This document shows positions 45,690-55,189 of a stretch of DNA of 64,000 nt, in pieces. Position 1 is the stretch's first letter. Each line of letters opens with the position of its first letter. The notes beneath the pieces were generated by a model that saw nothing but the letters and a program-made list of their open reading frames with translations, was not told the origin of the DNA and ran no database searches. The DNA is from Clostridium sp. AT4. GTDB lineage: Bacteria > Bacillota > Clostridia > Lachnospirales > Lachnospiraceae. Both the position numbers and the translations under genes were made by a program. The stretch is taken from assembly GCF_001517625.2 (NCBI RefSeq), contig NZ_LN999828.1, positions 1,442,303 through 1,506,302 of the forward strand. The letters run 5' to 3'.

Positions 45690-45866
45690 CTAACTTTCTG
45701 CTACATTAGTCTTTTTCACTTCTACATACGCTCTGTAAAACTTCTTTGTCCCTTTATTCGGGTATAAATCTGAAAACTCTGTCACTTCGATTTTGGAATT
45801 TCTTTGCAAAATCTTCCCAAACCATTTAATATCATTCTTTGTTCCCATCAATCGAACCTTTAACAT
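45690..45866 (-). CDS. DUF3970-like small protein (58 aa)
   Basis: Short frame: MLKVRLMGTKNDIKWFGKIL followed by a strand/helix pattern ending in VAES. Starts at an ATG overlapping the stop of the upstream gene (TGATG) with GGAGGAGCAG before it. It matches the DUF3970 family of ICE and Firmicute proteins. No function known. Located just before parA. Confidence 0.8.
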   Translation of the reverse strand: MLKVRLMGTKNDIKWFGKILQRNSKIEVTEFSDLYPNKGTKKFYRAYVEVKKTNVAES

Positions 45867-46339
45867 CAATCTGCTCCTCCAAACAGGGCATACAGTTTCC
45901 GGTTATAGGTTGCATATTCCGGATACCGGATTTGTATTGCCTGCCAAAAATATGGTGCATAGGCACAGCAGAATAATTCCTCCACTGTGTACTGTCTGCA
46001 CTCGTTAATTTGCTCCTCTGCGTCCGTGTAATCATCCACGCTTGGTGCGGCATTGCAATATAGATTAAATGCCATTCTGACTACTTTCACGCTTCCGCTG
46101 GTCTGCCAGCCTTCATGCAAACATTCTGTTTTTACACAACCTGTTTTAAAATCATAAATGCGGTTCGCATTTCTTCTGGTATCATCGTTAATGCCAAGGC
46201 AATAGCAAAGTGCCTTGTGGTACACGTCCTGATACCTTACTTCTTTCAATTTCTCGTAGTAGAATTTCTCATGTGCTTCACTGATAAAAATAATGCTCTC
46301 TTTCTTTGTGTTTTCTGCTCCTAACGCTGTACTATTCAT
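45866..46339 (-). CDS. DUF6075-like ICE protein
   Basis: A 157-residue protein, MNSTALGAENTKKESIIFIS, with EAHEKFYYEKLKEVRYQDVYHKA-type helices and a C-terminal EELFCCAYAPYFWQAIQIRY. The ATG follows GGAGGAATTAAGC; the frame is open further up but has no ribosome site there. It fits my memory of DUF6075 proteins at the edge of clostridial ICEs. First gene of the ICE on this side. Function unknown. Confidence 0.75.
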   Translation of the reverse strand: MNSTALGAENTKKESIIFISEAHEKFYYEKLKEVRYQDVYHKALCYCLGINDDTRRNANRIYDFKTGCVKTECLHEGWQTSGSVKVVRMAFNLYCNAAPSVDDYTDAEEQINECRQYTVEELFCCAYAPYFWQAIQIRYPEYATYNRKLYALFGGAD

Positions 46340-46460
46340 GCTTAATTCCTCCAATTCTTTATTTTTGACCATAACCACACCAGCAGCATAGCTGCTCGTT
46401 GTTGCGGCATTCGCCAAATGCTCATGCAAGCATGGCACTTGGCTCATTGCAACACGCAAA

Positions 46461-46497
46461 AAGGACACTCCCAAATTTTCACTTGGAAAGTGTCCTT
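46461..46497 (-). terminator. Strong hairpin terminator after lysS and ICE end
   Basis: AAGGACACT and AGTGTCCTT arms with inner CCAA/TTGG pairing; on the minus strand TTTTT follows. It would stop lysS transcription before the ICE genes. Confidence 0.8.
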
Positions 46498-46559
46498 GAA
46501 GTACAAAATATAAAATTGAATGTCGCACAAAACGTATTATTAAGTATTATTCCGTATTA

Positions 46560-46592
46560 TGCGTAGCAAATTTGTAGTAAATTTGTAGTAAA
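46560..46592. repeat. Tandem 11-bp repeats at ICE end (possible integrase arm sites)
   Basis: TTTGTAGTAAA occurs twice in a row (46571..46581 and 46582..46592) and once imperfectly before (GCGTAGCAAA). Repeats of this size next to the element end are typical arm-binding sites of tyrosine integrases. The about 90-base interval to the lysS stop holds no gene. Confidence 0.6.
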
Positions 46593-46632
46593 TCACAACT
46601 TGTAATCGCTGAAACCCTTGATTTTACTGGAT

Positions 46633-48126
46633 TTATTTATCTAACGACTTCATCGTCGGGAACAGCAGCACATCTCTGATTGCCGCAGAGTCTGTCAGCA
46701 GCATACACATTCTGTCGATACCGAAGCCGATTCCTCCTGTAGGCGGCATACCGATTTCAAGTGCATTTAAGAAATCCTCGTCTGTATGGTTTGCTTCCTC
46801 ATCGCCGGCTGCAAACTGCTCTTCCTGAGCCTTGAAGCGCTCTCTCTGGTCGATCGGGTCATTGAGCTCGGAGTAGGCGTTTGCCATCTCCCAGCCATTC
46901 ATAAAGAACTCGAAACGCTCGGTATATTCCGGATTCTCCGGCTTTTTCTTGGTCAGCGGAGAAATCTCTACCGGATGATCCATAACAAAGGTAGGCTGAA
47001 TCAGATGCTCTTCTACAAAGGCCTCAAAGAACAGGTTTAAGATATCGCCCTTCTTATGGCGCTCCTCAAACTCTACATGCTTTTCCTTTGCAGCAGCTCT
47101 TGCTTCTTCCAATGTATGGATTTCATTAAAGTCCACACCGGAGTATTTCTTAACCGCATCTAACATGGTAATGCGCTCAAATGGCTTTCCAAGATCCATT
47201 TCCACGCCGTTGTAGACGATCTTTGTAGTGCCAAGAACCTCCTGAGCCACAAAACGGTACAGGTTCTCGGTCAGATCCATCATACCGTGGTAATCGGTAT
47301 ATGCCTGATACAGCTCCATCAGGGTAAACTCAGGATTGTGTCTTGTATCCAGGCCCTCGTTGCGGAATACACGGCCAATCTCATAAACTCTCTCAAGACC
47401 GCCTACGATCAAACGCTTTAAGTAAAGCTCCAGGGAAATACGAAGCTTCAGATCCTCATCCAGTGCATTGAAATGGGTTTCAAAGGGGCGGGCAGCCGCA
47501 CCGCCTGCATTGGATACCAGCATAGGAGTTTCTACCTCCATAAAGCCTTCTCCACCCAGATACTTACGGATAGCAGCAAGGATTTTAGAACGCTTAATAA
47601 ATGTATCCTTAACATCCTCATTCATAATCAGATCCACATATCTCTGGCGGTAGCGCAGATCTGTATCTGTAAGGCCGTGGAACTTCTCAGGAAGAACCTG
47701 AAGGCTCTTGGAAAGAAGGGTAAACTCACTTGCGTGTACGGAAATTTCTCCTGTCTTTGTAGTAAAGACTGTTCCTTTTACGCCTACAATATCACCGATA
47801 TCCAGCTTTTTAAATTCCTTATAGGCATCTTCCCCCACACTGTCTCGGGCCACATATACCTGAATGCGTCCCTGCAGATCCTGAAGGTTGCAGAAAGAAG
47901 CCTTGCCCATGACGCGCTTAAACATCATACGTCCTGCAATGCTTACTTCCTTCTCCTCCCACTGATCATAATGATCCTTGATCTCCATGCTGTGGGCAGT
48001 TACATCATATTTTGTGATCTGAAATGGATCCTTTCCTGCTGCCTGAAGCTCTGCCAGCTTATCTCTACGGGCCTTCAGTACATGATTTAAATCCTGCTCT
48101 GTCTGATTTGACTTCTGCTCTCCCAC
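46633..48126 (-). CDS. lysS: Lysyl-tRNA synthetase, class II
   Basis: A 497-residue enzyme charging tRNA-Lys. N-terminal OB-fold (about 55 to 145: [18 protein letters not shown]), then the class II core: motif 1 ([22 protein letters not shown]), motif 2 ([15 protein letters not shown]) and motif 3 ([13 protein letters not shown]). The C-terminus is the standard [14 protein letters not shown], so the ICE insertion behind it has not damaged the protein. The start is a GTG after AAAGGAGCAGAAG. It is cotranscribed with greA from the promoter at 48808. Confidence 0.97.
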   Translation of the reverse strand: MGEQKSNQTEQDLNHVLKARRDKLAELQAAGKDPFQITKYDVTAHSMEIKDHYDQWEEKEVSIAGRMMFKRVMGKASFCNLQDLQGRIQVYVARDSVGEDAYKEFKKLDIGDIVGVKGTVFTTKTGEISVHASEFTLLSKSLQVLPEKFHGLTDTDLRYRQRYVDLIMNEDVKDTFIKRSKILAAIRKYLGGEGFMEVETPMLVSNAGGAAARPFETHFNALDEDLKLRISLELYLKRLIVGGLERVYEIGRVFRNEGLDTRHNPEFTLMELYQAYTDYHGMMDLTENLYRFVAQEVLGTTKIVYNGVEMDLGKPFERITMLDAVKKYSGVDFNEIHTLEEARAAAKEKHVEFEERHKKGDILNLFFEAFVEEHLIQPTFVMDHPVEISPLTKKKPENPEYTERFEFFMNGWEMANAYSELNDPIDQRERFKAQEEQFAAGDEEANHTDEDFLNALEIGMPPTGGIGFGIDRMCMLLTDSAAIRDVLLFPTMKSLDK

Positions 48127-48170
48127 GTTTCTTCTGCTCCTTTGTGAAATATTTAACTGTAAAATGTTTC

Positions 48171-48653
48171 TTATGATACTCTCTGGATCTCCAGCACCTT
48201 GTACTGGATCACGCCTGCCTGTGTCTCTACGTCAACCACATCTCCTACGGATTTTCCCATCAGGGCATGGCCTACGGGAGCCTCATTGGAGATCTTGTTC
48301 TGAAGGCTGTTGGCCTCTGTGGAGCCTACGATGAAAAATTCCATCTCCTCATCATACTCTACATCCAGAAGCTTTACCTTGCATCCAATATTGATCTTAT
48401 CAACATCGATCTCGTCCTCTACTACTACCTCTGCGTTCTTTAACAGCTTTTCCAGTTCTTCAATCCGCAGCTCAATATCTCTCTGCTCATCCTTTGCTGC
48501 ATCATACTCTGCATTCTCGGATAAGTCGCCCTGCTCTCTGGCCTCTTTGATCTTCTGAGCTACTTCTTTTCTCTTTACAACCTTCAGATTCTGAAGCTCA
48601 TCCTCATACTGTTTTAATCCGGCATAGGTCAAAATGTGTTTCTTGTCTGCCAT
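48171..48653 (-). CDS. greA: Transcription elongation factor GreA
   Basis: A 160-residue GreA: N-terminal coiled coil with acidic tip ([14 protein letters not shown], about 45 to 58) that reaches into the RNA polymerase channel and stimulates transcript cleavage, followed by the FKBP-like C-terminal domain ([15 protein letters not shown]). The ATG follows GGAGACATGG spacing from a strong purine-rich site. First gene of the greA-lysS unit. Confidence 0.97.
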   Translation of the reverse strand: MADKKHILTYAGLKQYEDELQNLKVVKRKEVAQKIKEAREQGDLSENAEYDAAKDEQRDIELRIEELEKLLKNAEVVVEDEIDVDKINIGCKVKLLDVEYDEEMEFFIVGSTEANSLQNKISNEAPVGHALMGKSVGDVVDVETQAGVIQYKVLEIQRVS

Positions 48654-48705
48654 GTCTCCTGCTTCCTTCCTTTTTCATTCTAAATTGCCTTAAAGACAGC
48701 ACATT

Positions 48706-48733
48706 TCCGGACAGACTTAAAGTCCTGCCCGGA
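48706..48733 (-). promoter_or_regulatory. Hairpin in the greA leader
   Basis: TCCGG/CCGGA outer and ACTT/AAGT inner arms form a long stem, with two G-U pairs, in the 140-base leader between the promoter and greA. No T run follows, so it is not a plain terminator. Confidence 0.5.
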
Positions 48734-48807
48734 TATTTAAAAACGTCTCATCTATGATGTATTTTTTGTTTCTGTCTGTATAAAAAAGATACCCCGACAT
48801 TCTGTGT

Positions 48808-48836
48808 ATTATATAAGAAAAAGCACCCATTGTCAA
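48808..48836 (-). promoter_or_regulatory. Sigma-A promoter of greA-lysS
   Basis: TTGACA and TATAAT, both perfect consensus boxes, with a 17-base spacer on the minus strand; 155 bases upstream of greA. Confidence 0.95.
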
Positions 48837-48869
48837 GTATGGGAAGCTATCCCGGCGCCTGCCCAAAAA

Positions 48870-49838
48870 CTAAACCATACGTCCGTCCAAAAGTGCTGCC
48901 AGCCCTTCAAGAGTCTCCACCTGGTTGATCTCACACCGAAGGGAGGCTGAATGCTTCATCCCTTTGGTGTACCAGGCCATATGGCTGCGCATTTCCCGCA
49001 TAGCCACATTTTCTCCCTTATATTCTGAAAGCATCCGTCCATGGCGCAGGATCATTTCCCGGATTTCCTCCGTAGATGGCCTTGGAGGAATCTCCCCTGT
49101 TTCCAGATACTGCCGGATCTCCCGGAAGATCCATGGATTTCCCTTGGCGCCTCTTGCAACCATAACGCCGTCACAGCCTGTTTCCTGCATCATCCGGGCC
49201 GCATCCTGAGCATGAAAGATATCGCCGTTTCCGATCACCGGTATCTTCACTGCCTCTTTTACCTGACGGATCACTTCCCAGTCTGCCGTGCCGGAATAAT
49301 ACTGCTCCCTGGTCCTTCCATGAACGGCCACCCAGGCTGCCCCGCTGCTTTCTGCCATTTTCGCAAATTCAACTGCATTGAGGCACTGGTCGTTAAAGCC
49401 CTTTCTGAATTTTACAGTCACAGGCTTCTTCACTGCCTTTACCATAGAAGTCAATATCTTTTCTGCCAGCTTTATATCCTTCATAAGTGCAGAGCCTTCA
49501 CCGTTATTCACAATCTTCGGCACAGGACAGCCCATATTTACATCAATAGCCGCAAAAGGACCGTCCTCGATCTGAGCTGCGATCTCAGCCATGATCTCCG
49601 GATCCGAGCCAAAAAGCTGCACTGCCACAGGCCCCTCTGCCGGGTCCACCGCCATCAGCTCTTTTGTATTCTTATTTTTATATAAAATGGCTTTGGCGCT
49701 GACCATTTCCGTCACCGCCATTCCCGCTCCCTGCTCATGGCACAAAAGCCTGAAAGGCAGATCGGTTACTCCCGCCATGGGGGCCAGTATGATATTGCTG
49801 TTAAGCTCCCTATCTCCCAGCCTAAGCTTCATCCTCAT
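48870..49838 (-). CDS. dusB: tRNA-dihydrouridine synthase (DusB-type)
   Basis: A 322-residue flavin enzyme that reduces uridines in the tRNA D-loop. LAPMAGVTDLPFR (FMN site, about 20), VDVNMGCPVPKI-type catalytic Cys (IDVNMGCPVPK, about 100), KFRKGF and AVHGRTREQYYSG near 170, and DGVMVARGAKGNP near 225. The start at 49838 overlaps the end of the upstream gene by 17 bases; an ATG two codons later is possible. Its distance of 33 bases to the greA promoter leaves room only for a weak stop signal. Confidence 0.95.
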   Translation of the reverse strand: MRMKLRLGDRELNSNIILAPMAGVTDLPFRLLCHEQGAGMAVTEMVSAKAILYKNKNTKELMAVDPAEGPVAVQLFGSDPEIMAEIAAQIEDGPFAAIDVNMGCPVPKIVNNGEGSALMKDIKLAEKILTSMVKAVKKPVTVKFRKGFNDQCLNAVEFAKMAESSGAAWVAVHGRTREQYYSGTADWEVIRQVKEAVKIPVIGNGDIFHAQDAARMMQETGCDGVMVARGAKGNPWIFREIRQYLETGEIPPRPSTEEIREMILRHGRMLSEYKGENVAMREMRSHMAWYTKGMKHSASLRCEINQVETLEGLAALLDGRMV

Positions 49839-50184
49839 CTCTCCCGCTCTCTTCCCAGTCTACATCCTCCCCTAAAAAGAAGGTTCTGTAGTATAATTCC
49901 AGCGCCTCCAGAAGATCCTTTTTCTCTTCCTGATACTGTTTGATCTTAAGGACACTTCCAATTTCGTCAAACAGGTAGTCGCCTTCCTCAGAGACTACCT
50001 TAAATTCCAGACGTCCCCTGTCGTCAAATTCCAGTGTCAGGACTCCGCCCACATCCTCTGTAAAAAGGACGCACATAATATGCAGCTCATCCTGTACCGA
50101 CTGGGGAAGGCTCTTAAATTCTTCATTAAAATAATATTTCTGCTCATAGGAGCTGGCTCCACAGAGCACCACTTTATCCATCAT
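49822..50184 (-). CDS. DUF6145-like conserved protein
   Basis: A 120-residue protein starting MMDKVVLCGASSYEQKYYFN; two ATG codons in a row follow GGAGATAAGAAG. It is acidic, with a beta-rich core (GGVLTLEFDDRGRLEFKVVS) and a helical C-terminus. It matches my memory of the DUF6145 family in Lachnospiraceae, often found next to dusB. The last 17 bases overlap dusB, so both are cotranscribed and probably coupled. Function unknown. Confidence 0.75.
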   Translation of the reverse strand: MMDKVVLCGASSYEQKYYFNEEFKSLPQSVQDELHIMCVLFTEDVGGVLTLEFDDRGRLEFKVVSEEGDYLFDEIGSVLKIKQYQEEKKDLLEALELYYRTFFLGEDVDWEESGRDEDEA

Positions 50185-50199
50185 CTTCTTATCTCCGCA

Positions 50200-50231
50200 A
50201 AGGTCCGCTGCCCATACAGACAGCGGACCTC
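50200..50231 (-). terminator. Hairpin between pfkA and the DUF6145-like gene
   Basis: Perfect ten-base arms AGGTCCGCTG and CAGCGGACCT with a ten-base loop. Only a short T stretch follows on the minus strand, so it may end part of the pfkA transcripts or stabilise the 3' end. Confidence 0.7.
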
Positions 50232-50244
50232 TTTTCTGCAATTC

Positions 50245-51219
50245 TTATCTTACCAGCATCTTTGCAATATTAAACTGTTCTTCTGAGATATCCTTCTTCA
50301 TATTTAATGCTTCCTGGATATCGAAATCCACAAATTCGCCCTTTCTGTATGCCACCAGACGGTTGCTCTTTCCTTCTACCAAAAGCTCTGCCGCTCTGGC
50401 TCCCATAATGGACGCATACACACGGTCCTTGCAGGTAGGCGTTCCGCCGCGCTGCATGTGGCCCAGAATGGTAGCTCTTGTCTCAATGCCTGTGGCAGCC
50501 TCAATACGCTTTGCCATAGAGCTGGAATGACCGATTCCCTCTGCATTGATGATAATGTTGTGCTTCTTTCCCCTCTTACGGTTCTCAATGATCCGGTTGA
50601 TCAGTGCCTGCTCATCTCCGTCGTAACGCTCCGGAAGCAGAATATCCTCTGCACCGTTTGCAATACCGCACCATAAAGCAATATATCCCGCATTGCGTCC
50701 CATTACCTCTACAATGCTGCAACGCTCATGGGAAGTGGATGTATCGCGGATCTTATCAATGGCCTCCATTGCCGTATTGACTGCCGTATCAAAGCCGATG
50801 GTGTAATCGGTACATGCAATATCCAGGTCAATGGTTCCCGGAAGGCCAATGGTATTGATCCCCAGGGCGGACAGCTTTCCTGCTCCCTTAAAGGAACCGT
50901 CGCCGCCGATTACCACCATGCCGTCAATTCCGTGCTTGCGGCAGATCTCAGCACCTCTCTGCTGACCCTCAGGAGTGGTAAATTCCTTGCATCTTGCTGT
51001 ATAAAGAATGGTTCCGCCGCGGTTAATGGTGTCTGAAACACTGGTGGACTCCATGTCCACGATCTCCTCTTCCAGAAGACCGGCATAGCCTCTCATAATA
51101 CCCTTTACCTTCAGTCCTTTATTGATCGCAACGCGCACAACTGCGCGGATTGCTGCGTTCATGCCTGGTGCGTCACCGCCGCTGGTTAATACTCCAATGG
51201 TCTTCACTGCCTTTGCCAT
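50245..51219 (-). CDS. pfkA: ATP-dependent 6-phosphofructokinase
   Basis: A 324-residue enzyme of glycolysis: fructose 6-phosphate to fructose 1,6-bisphosphate. GVLTSGGDAPGMNAAIRA (about 8), VIGGDGSFKGA (ATP site, near 103), PGTIDLDIACTDYTIGFDTA with catalytic Asp near 128, and EVMGRNAGYIA near 168. The ATG follows AAGGAGGTAAATTGCT. It starts 78 bases after the dnaE stop; no strong promoter was seen in the gap, so it may share the dnaE transcript. Confidence 0.97.
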   Translation of the reverse strand: MAKAVKTIGVLTSGGDAPGMNAAIRAVVRVAINKGLKVKGIMRGYAGLLEEEIVDMESTSVSDTINRGGTILYTARCKEFTTPEGQQRGAEICRKHGIDGMVVIGGDGSFKGAGKLSALGINTIGLPGTIDLDIACTDYTIGFDTAVNTAMEAIDKIRDTSTSHERCSIVEVMGRNAGYIALWCGIANGAEDILLPERYDGDEQALINRIIENRKRGKKHNIIINAEGIGHSSSMAKRIEAATGIETRATILGHMQRGGTPTCKDRVYASIMGARAAELLVEGKSNRLVAYRKGEFVDFDIQEALNMKKDISEEQFNIAKMLVR

Positions 51220-51297
51220 AGCAATTTACCTCCTTATATTAAGCATATCCATCTATGCCTGTTGTTTTCTTCTTTCTATTTTACACACAACGCTATT

Positions 51298-54200
51298 CTA
51301 ATTCATTTTCCATGATTTATCAAGAGTCATTTCTACGACTTTGACATTTTTTTCACCAACTTTACAGTACAGGCGATTTAAAAGTCCTGCATCCGCCATT
51401 ACGTTCCAGTTGGGAGGGAGCATTTTTTTCGCCCGTTCCTTTTTTAAATAGATGATTACCTGATCATTTCCCTCACTGGATTTTAGAAGCTCCATAAGCT
51501 CTGCCTCCGCTGCCTGATACCCGGCCATATCTTCAAACTGCAGCCACAGCTGACGGGACACAGCATCAAAGGGGATCACCTGCTCGCAGACCAGTTTTCC
51601 TACCGGTTCATCTCCCAGTGAAACACGTCCCCGGATAAAGAGCTTTTCATCCTCTGTTAGAAGATCCCTGTTATTTTCATAGTCTCTTGGAAATACGATC
51701 ACTTCCACTGATCCCATCAGATCCTCCAGCGTGATAAAGGCCATCAGCTGGCCTGTGCGGGTAGTCTTGACCGTTTTTCCCGTTACCAATCCGCCTATGA
51801 CAGCCTTTATGCCGTCCTTTACCACGGCCTCCTCCGTCTCCTCATCCACGATAAAATCAGCTGCTGTAGCAGTGATATTTTTCCGCCACAATGCCTCATA
51901 ATCATCCAGCGGATGACCGCTGATGTATACGCCTAAAATATCCTTTTCAAAGGCAAGCAGCTCTTCTTTTGCATATTCCCCCACATCAGGAAATACAACC
52001 TCAAACTCCTTTTTTTCCTCTTCTCCGGCTATATCAAAAAGGCTCAGCTGTCCCTCAAAGGCATTCTTCCGCTCTCTGGCCTTATTCTCAAGAAGTGCTG
52101 GCCCCACAGCCATCTTCTGCCGTCTTGTGCCGGGAAGGGAATCCAGTGCGCCTGATTTGATGAAATTTTCCAGCGTACGGCGGTTTACCTCTCTCTGGGT
52201 CATACGGTTGATAAAATCCTCCATGGTACGGAATTTTCCATTCTTCGCCCGTTCCTCCAGAATCGCGTCTACCACCGGCTTTCCCACGCTTTTAATCGCA
52301 GAAAGGCCATAGCGGATTCCTCCGCCGGACACGGAAAATCCGCTCTCTCCCTCATTGATATCAGGAGGAAGAACTGCGATATTCATCATGCGGCGGCAGT
52401 TTAAAATATATTCGGAAAACTTGCTCACATTTTCCATCACAGAAGACATAAGGGCCGCCATAAACTCCTTTGGATAGTAGTATTTCAGATAAGCGGTCTG
52501 GTAGGAAACCACGGCATAAGCTGCCGCGTGGGACTTATTAAAGGCATACTTTGCAAAGTCGATCATTTCATCGTAAATATGATTGGCCGTCTTTTCATCA
52601 ATACCGTTTGCAATACAGCCCTTTACTCCCTCGGCTTCATTTCCGTAAACGAAATTCTGACGCTCTTTTTCCATCACAGCAGTCTTTTTCTTACTCATGG
52701 CACGGCGCACCAGGTCGCTTCGTCCCATGGTATATCCGGCCAGGTCGCGGACGATCTGCATTACCTGCTCCTGGTATACAATACACCCGTAAGTCGGGCT
52801 CAGAATCGACTCCAGCTGAGGGCATTCATAGGTAATGGAGCTTTTATCATTCTTTCCTTTTAAATATCTGGGAATAAAGTCCATGGGGCCGGGACGGTAA
52901 AGGGAAATTCCCGCAATAATATCCTCCAGATTCTCCGGCTTAAGCTCCTTCATAAAGCTCTTCATCCCGCCGCTTTCCAGCTGGAACACGCCCTCGGTTC
53001 TTCCAGTCCCGATGGATTCAAGTACCCTTTTATCATCAAAATCAATATGGTCAATATCAATGGAAATGCCGTAATCCTTCTCAGCCAGATGCACGGCATT
53101 CTGGATCACAGTCAGTGTACGCAGGCCCAGAAAATCCATTTTAAGAAGCCCCAGCTCCTCAATGGTCGTCATGGTAAACTGGGTGGTAATGGTGCCGTCT
53201 GCCGCCTTGGAAAGCGGTACAAATTCGTCAATGGAGCGGCTGCCGATCACCACTCCCGCCGCGTGCATGGAGGTATGTCTTGGAAGGCCCTCCAGACGCT
53301 TTGACATATCGATCAGGTATTTTACCTGCGGGTCCTCATTATAAAGCTTTCTTAAATCCGGATTTGCCGCTATGGCCTTGTCCAGTGTCATTCCAAGATC
53401 ATTTGGGATCATCTTTGCAATGGAATCACACATGGCGTAGGGCAGATCCAGCACACGGCCTACATCACGGACCACACCCTTGGCTGCCAGAGTACCGAAA
53501 GTAACGATCTGAACCACCTGGTCTTTGCCGTATTTCTCCACCACATAATCAATGACCTCCTGGCGGCGCTCGTAGCAGAAATCCACGTCAATATCAGGCA
53601 TGGAAACTCGCTCCGGGTTTAAAAAGCGCTCAAAAAGCAGGTTATAGCGCACCGGGTCAATATTGGTAATGCCCAGAGTATAGGAAACAATGCTTCCCGC
53701 GGCAGAACCACGTCCCGGTCCCACCATAATATCCTTTGAGCGGGCATAGTTGATAAAATCCCATACGATCAGGAAATAATCCACATACCCCATGGTACGG
53801 ATTACATCCAGCTCATAGTCCAGGCGCCGGCTTAACGTGCCGTCATCCTTTGGATATCGGGTCTTAAAGCCCTCCCGGCAGAGATGATTCAGATACGTCC
53901 AGGAGTCAAAGCCCTCCGGCACCTCATACTTTGGCAGCTTGGTGACGCCGAATTCAATCTCCACATTGCAGCGCTCTGCAATTTTATGTGTATTTTCAAG
54001 GGCTTCTCTGGCGTATGGGAAAAGGGCCTGCATCTCCTCCTCGGATTTACAGTAATACTGGCCGCCTGCATAGCGCATCCGGTCTTCATCCGCTACTTTT
54101 TTGCCGGTCTGGATGCACAGCAGGATATCGTGAGCCTTTTCATCCTCTGCAAAGGTATAATGGATATCATTGGTGGCGACCAGTTCAATCCCCGTGTCCC

Positions 54201-54783
54201 TGCTCAGCCTGAGAAGTCCCTGATTTACCATCTTCTGTTCTGGAAGCCCATGATCCTGAAGCTCCAGAAAGAAATTATTTTTCCCAAATATCCCCTCATA
54301 CCGCTGTGCAGAACGCATGGCCTCCTCATACATTCCTCTGGCCAGATATTTCTGCACTTCTCCGGCCAGACAGGCGCTGAGGGCAATGACTCCTTCGTGA
54401 TACGTTTCCAGAACCTCATAGTCTACACGGGGCTTATAGTAAAAGCCTTCCACAAAGCCCTTGGATACGATCTTCATCAGGTTTTTATAACCCTGATCAT
54501 TTTCTGCCAGAAGAACCAGATGGTAATACCGATCCTCTCCTCCCGTATTTTCCCGGTCAAACCTGGATCCAGGAGCCACATATACCTCGCAGCCCAGGAT
54601 CGGTTTAATTCCCACTTCCTTTGCCGCCCGGTAAAAATCAATCACTCCATACATTACGCCATGATCCGTGATCGCCAGGCTGTCCATTCCCAGCTCCTTT
54701 GCCCTGGCGGTCAGCTCTTTTATCTTGGATGAGCCGTCTAAAAGACTGTATTCTGTATGGACGTGCAAATGTGTAAACGCCAT
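51298..54783 (-). CDS. dnaE: DNA polymerase III alpha subunit
   Basis: An 1161-residue replicative polymerase subunit of the DnaE type. N-terminal PHP domain (HLHVHTEYSLLDGSSKI, first 210 residues), then the polymerase palm with PDIDVDFCYERRQEVIDY (catalytic Asp pair, about 400), GRGSAAGSIVSY, RPGPMDFIPRYL, helix-hairpin-helix (about 825), and an OB-fold near 1000. Length is normal. GGAAAGGAGAATC precedes the ATG. A terminator at 54838 separates it from the crh-like gene. Confidence 0.97.
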   Translation of the reverse strand: MAFTHLHVHTEYSLLDGSSKIKELTARAKELGMDSLAITDHGVMYGVIDFYRAAKEVGIKPILGCEVYVAPGSRFDRENTGGEDRYYHLVLLAENDQGYKNLMKIVSKGFVEGFYYKPRVDYEVLETYHEGVIALSACLAGEVQKYLARGMYEEAMRSAQRYEGIFGKNNFFLELQDHGLPEQKMVNQGLLRLSRDTGIELVATNDIHYTFAEDEKAHDILLCIQTGKKVADEDRMRYAGGQYYCKSEEEMQALFPYAREALENTHKIAERCNVEIEFGVTKLPKYEVPEGFDSWTYLNHLCREGFKTRYPKDDGTLSRRLDYELDVIRTMGYVDYFLIVWDFINYARSKDIMVGPGRGSAAGSIVSYTLGITNIDPVRYNLLFERFLNPERVSMPDIDVDFCYERRQEVIDYVVEKYGKDQVVQIVTFGTLAAKGVVRDVGRVLDLPYAMCDSIAKMIPNDLGMTLDKAIAANPDLRKLYNEDPQVKYLIDMSKRLEGLPRHTSMHAAGVVIGSRSIDEFVPLSKAADGTITTQFTMTTIEELGLLKMDFLGLRTLTVIQNAVHLAEKDYGISIDIDHIDFDDKRVLESIGTGRTEGVFQLESGGMKSFMKELKPENLEDIIAGISLYRPGPMDFIPRYLKGKNDKSSITYECPQLESILSPTYGCIVYQEQVMQIVRDLAGYTMGRSDLVRRAMSKKKTAVMEKERQNFVYGNEAEGVKGCIANGIDEKTANHIYDEMIDFAKYAFNKSHAAAYAVVSYQTAYLKYYYPKEFMAALMSSVMENVSKFSEYILNCRRMMNIAVLPPDINEGESGFSVSGGGIRYGLSAIKSVGKPVVDAILEERAKNGKFRTMEDFINRMTQREVNRRTLENFIKSGALDSLPGTRRQKMAVGPALLENKARERKNAFEGQLSLFDIAGEEEKKEFEVVFPDVGEYAKEELLAFEKDILGVYISGHPLDDYEALWRKNITATAADFIVDEETEEAVVKDGIKAVIGGLVTGKTVKTTRTGQLMAFITLEDLMGSVEVIVFPRDYENNRDLLTEDEKLFIRGRVSLGDEPVGKLVCEQVIPFDAVSRQLWLQFEDMAGYQAAEAELMELLKSSEGNDQVIIYLKKERAKKMLPPNWNVMADAGLLNRLYCKVGEKNVKVVEMTLDKSWKMN

Positions 54784-54837
54784 ATATACTGATTCTCCTT
54801 TCCCGGAACAACGTCCTGTTCCTGTCTGTTATGAAAA

Positions 54838-54868
54838 AAACCAGGCAGCCTTCTGCACTGCCTGGTTT
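54838..54868 (-). terminator. Terminator of the hprK-to-crh gene series
   Basis: Perfect arms AAACCAGGCAG and CTGCCTGGTTT with a nine-base loop, followed by seven T on the minus strand. Confidence 0.95.
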
Positions 54869-54898
54869 CCAACTATCCTTTTAATCTCTCTGAAACAC

Positions 54899-55153
54899 TT
54901 ATGCATTGATGAGATACTTCTCAATCTCAGACACTGCCTGATCCTCATCCGCACCGTCAGCCTCTACTGTGATGGACTGGCCGGCAATCAGCCCAAGGGT
55001 CATCATTCCCATAATACTCTTTGCATTTACACGCTTGGAACCGGACTCCAGATAGATTCTGCTGTCGTACTGGCTGGCAACCTGCACCAGCATAGCGGCC
55101 GGTCTTGCTTCTAATCCATCGGGCAGTTCAACGGTAATTATTTTTTTCTTCAT
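54899..55153 (-). CDS. crh: HPr-like protein with Glu15, Crh-type
   Basis: An 84-residue HPr fold starting MKKKIITVELPDGLEARPAA after GAGGAGGATAATC. Residue 15, the phosphoryl-carrying His of HPr, is Glu here (GLEARPA), so it cannot act in sugar phosphotransfer. Ser46 is kept within NAKSIMGMMTLG, the site used by HPr kinase. This is the Crh situation (B. subtilis Crh has Gln15), and position next to whiA and rapZ is the same as crh in Bacillus. A role as cofactor for CcpA-type carbon control is inferred. hprK is in the same gene series. Confidence 0.85.
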   Translation of the reverse strand: MKKKIITVELPDGLEARPAAMLVQVASQYDSRIYLESGSKRVNAKSIMGMMTLGLIAGQSITVEADGADEDQAVSEIEKYLINA

Positions 55154-55189
55154 GATTATCCTCCTCATATCTGCGGATGGAGCGTTTCC

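Noticed and set aside
46340..46460. Small inverted repeats near the ICE end as a possible ICE oriT
   Set aside because: Short arms only (for example around GCAGC and CATGC), no nick-like motif and no relaxase gene nearby; insufficient evidence.
53884..54732. 282-codon plus-strand frame opposite dnaE
   Set aside because: Antisense of the highly conserved dnaE; no start signal and no recognisable motif.
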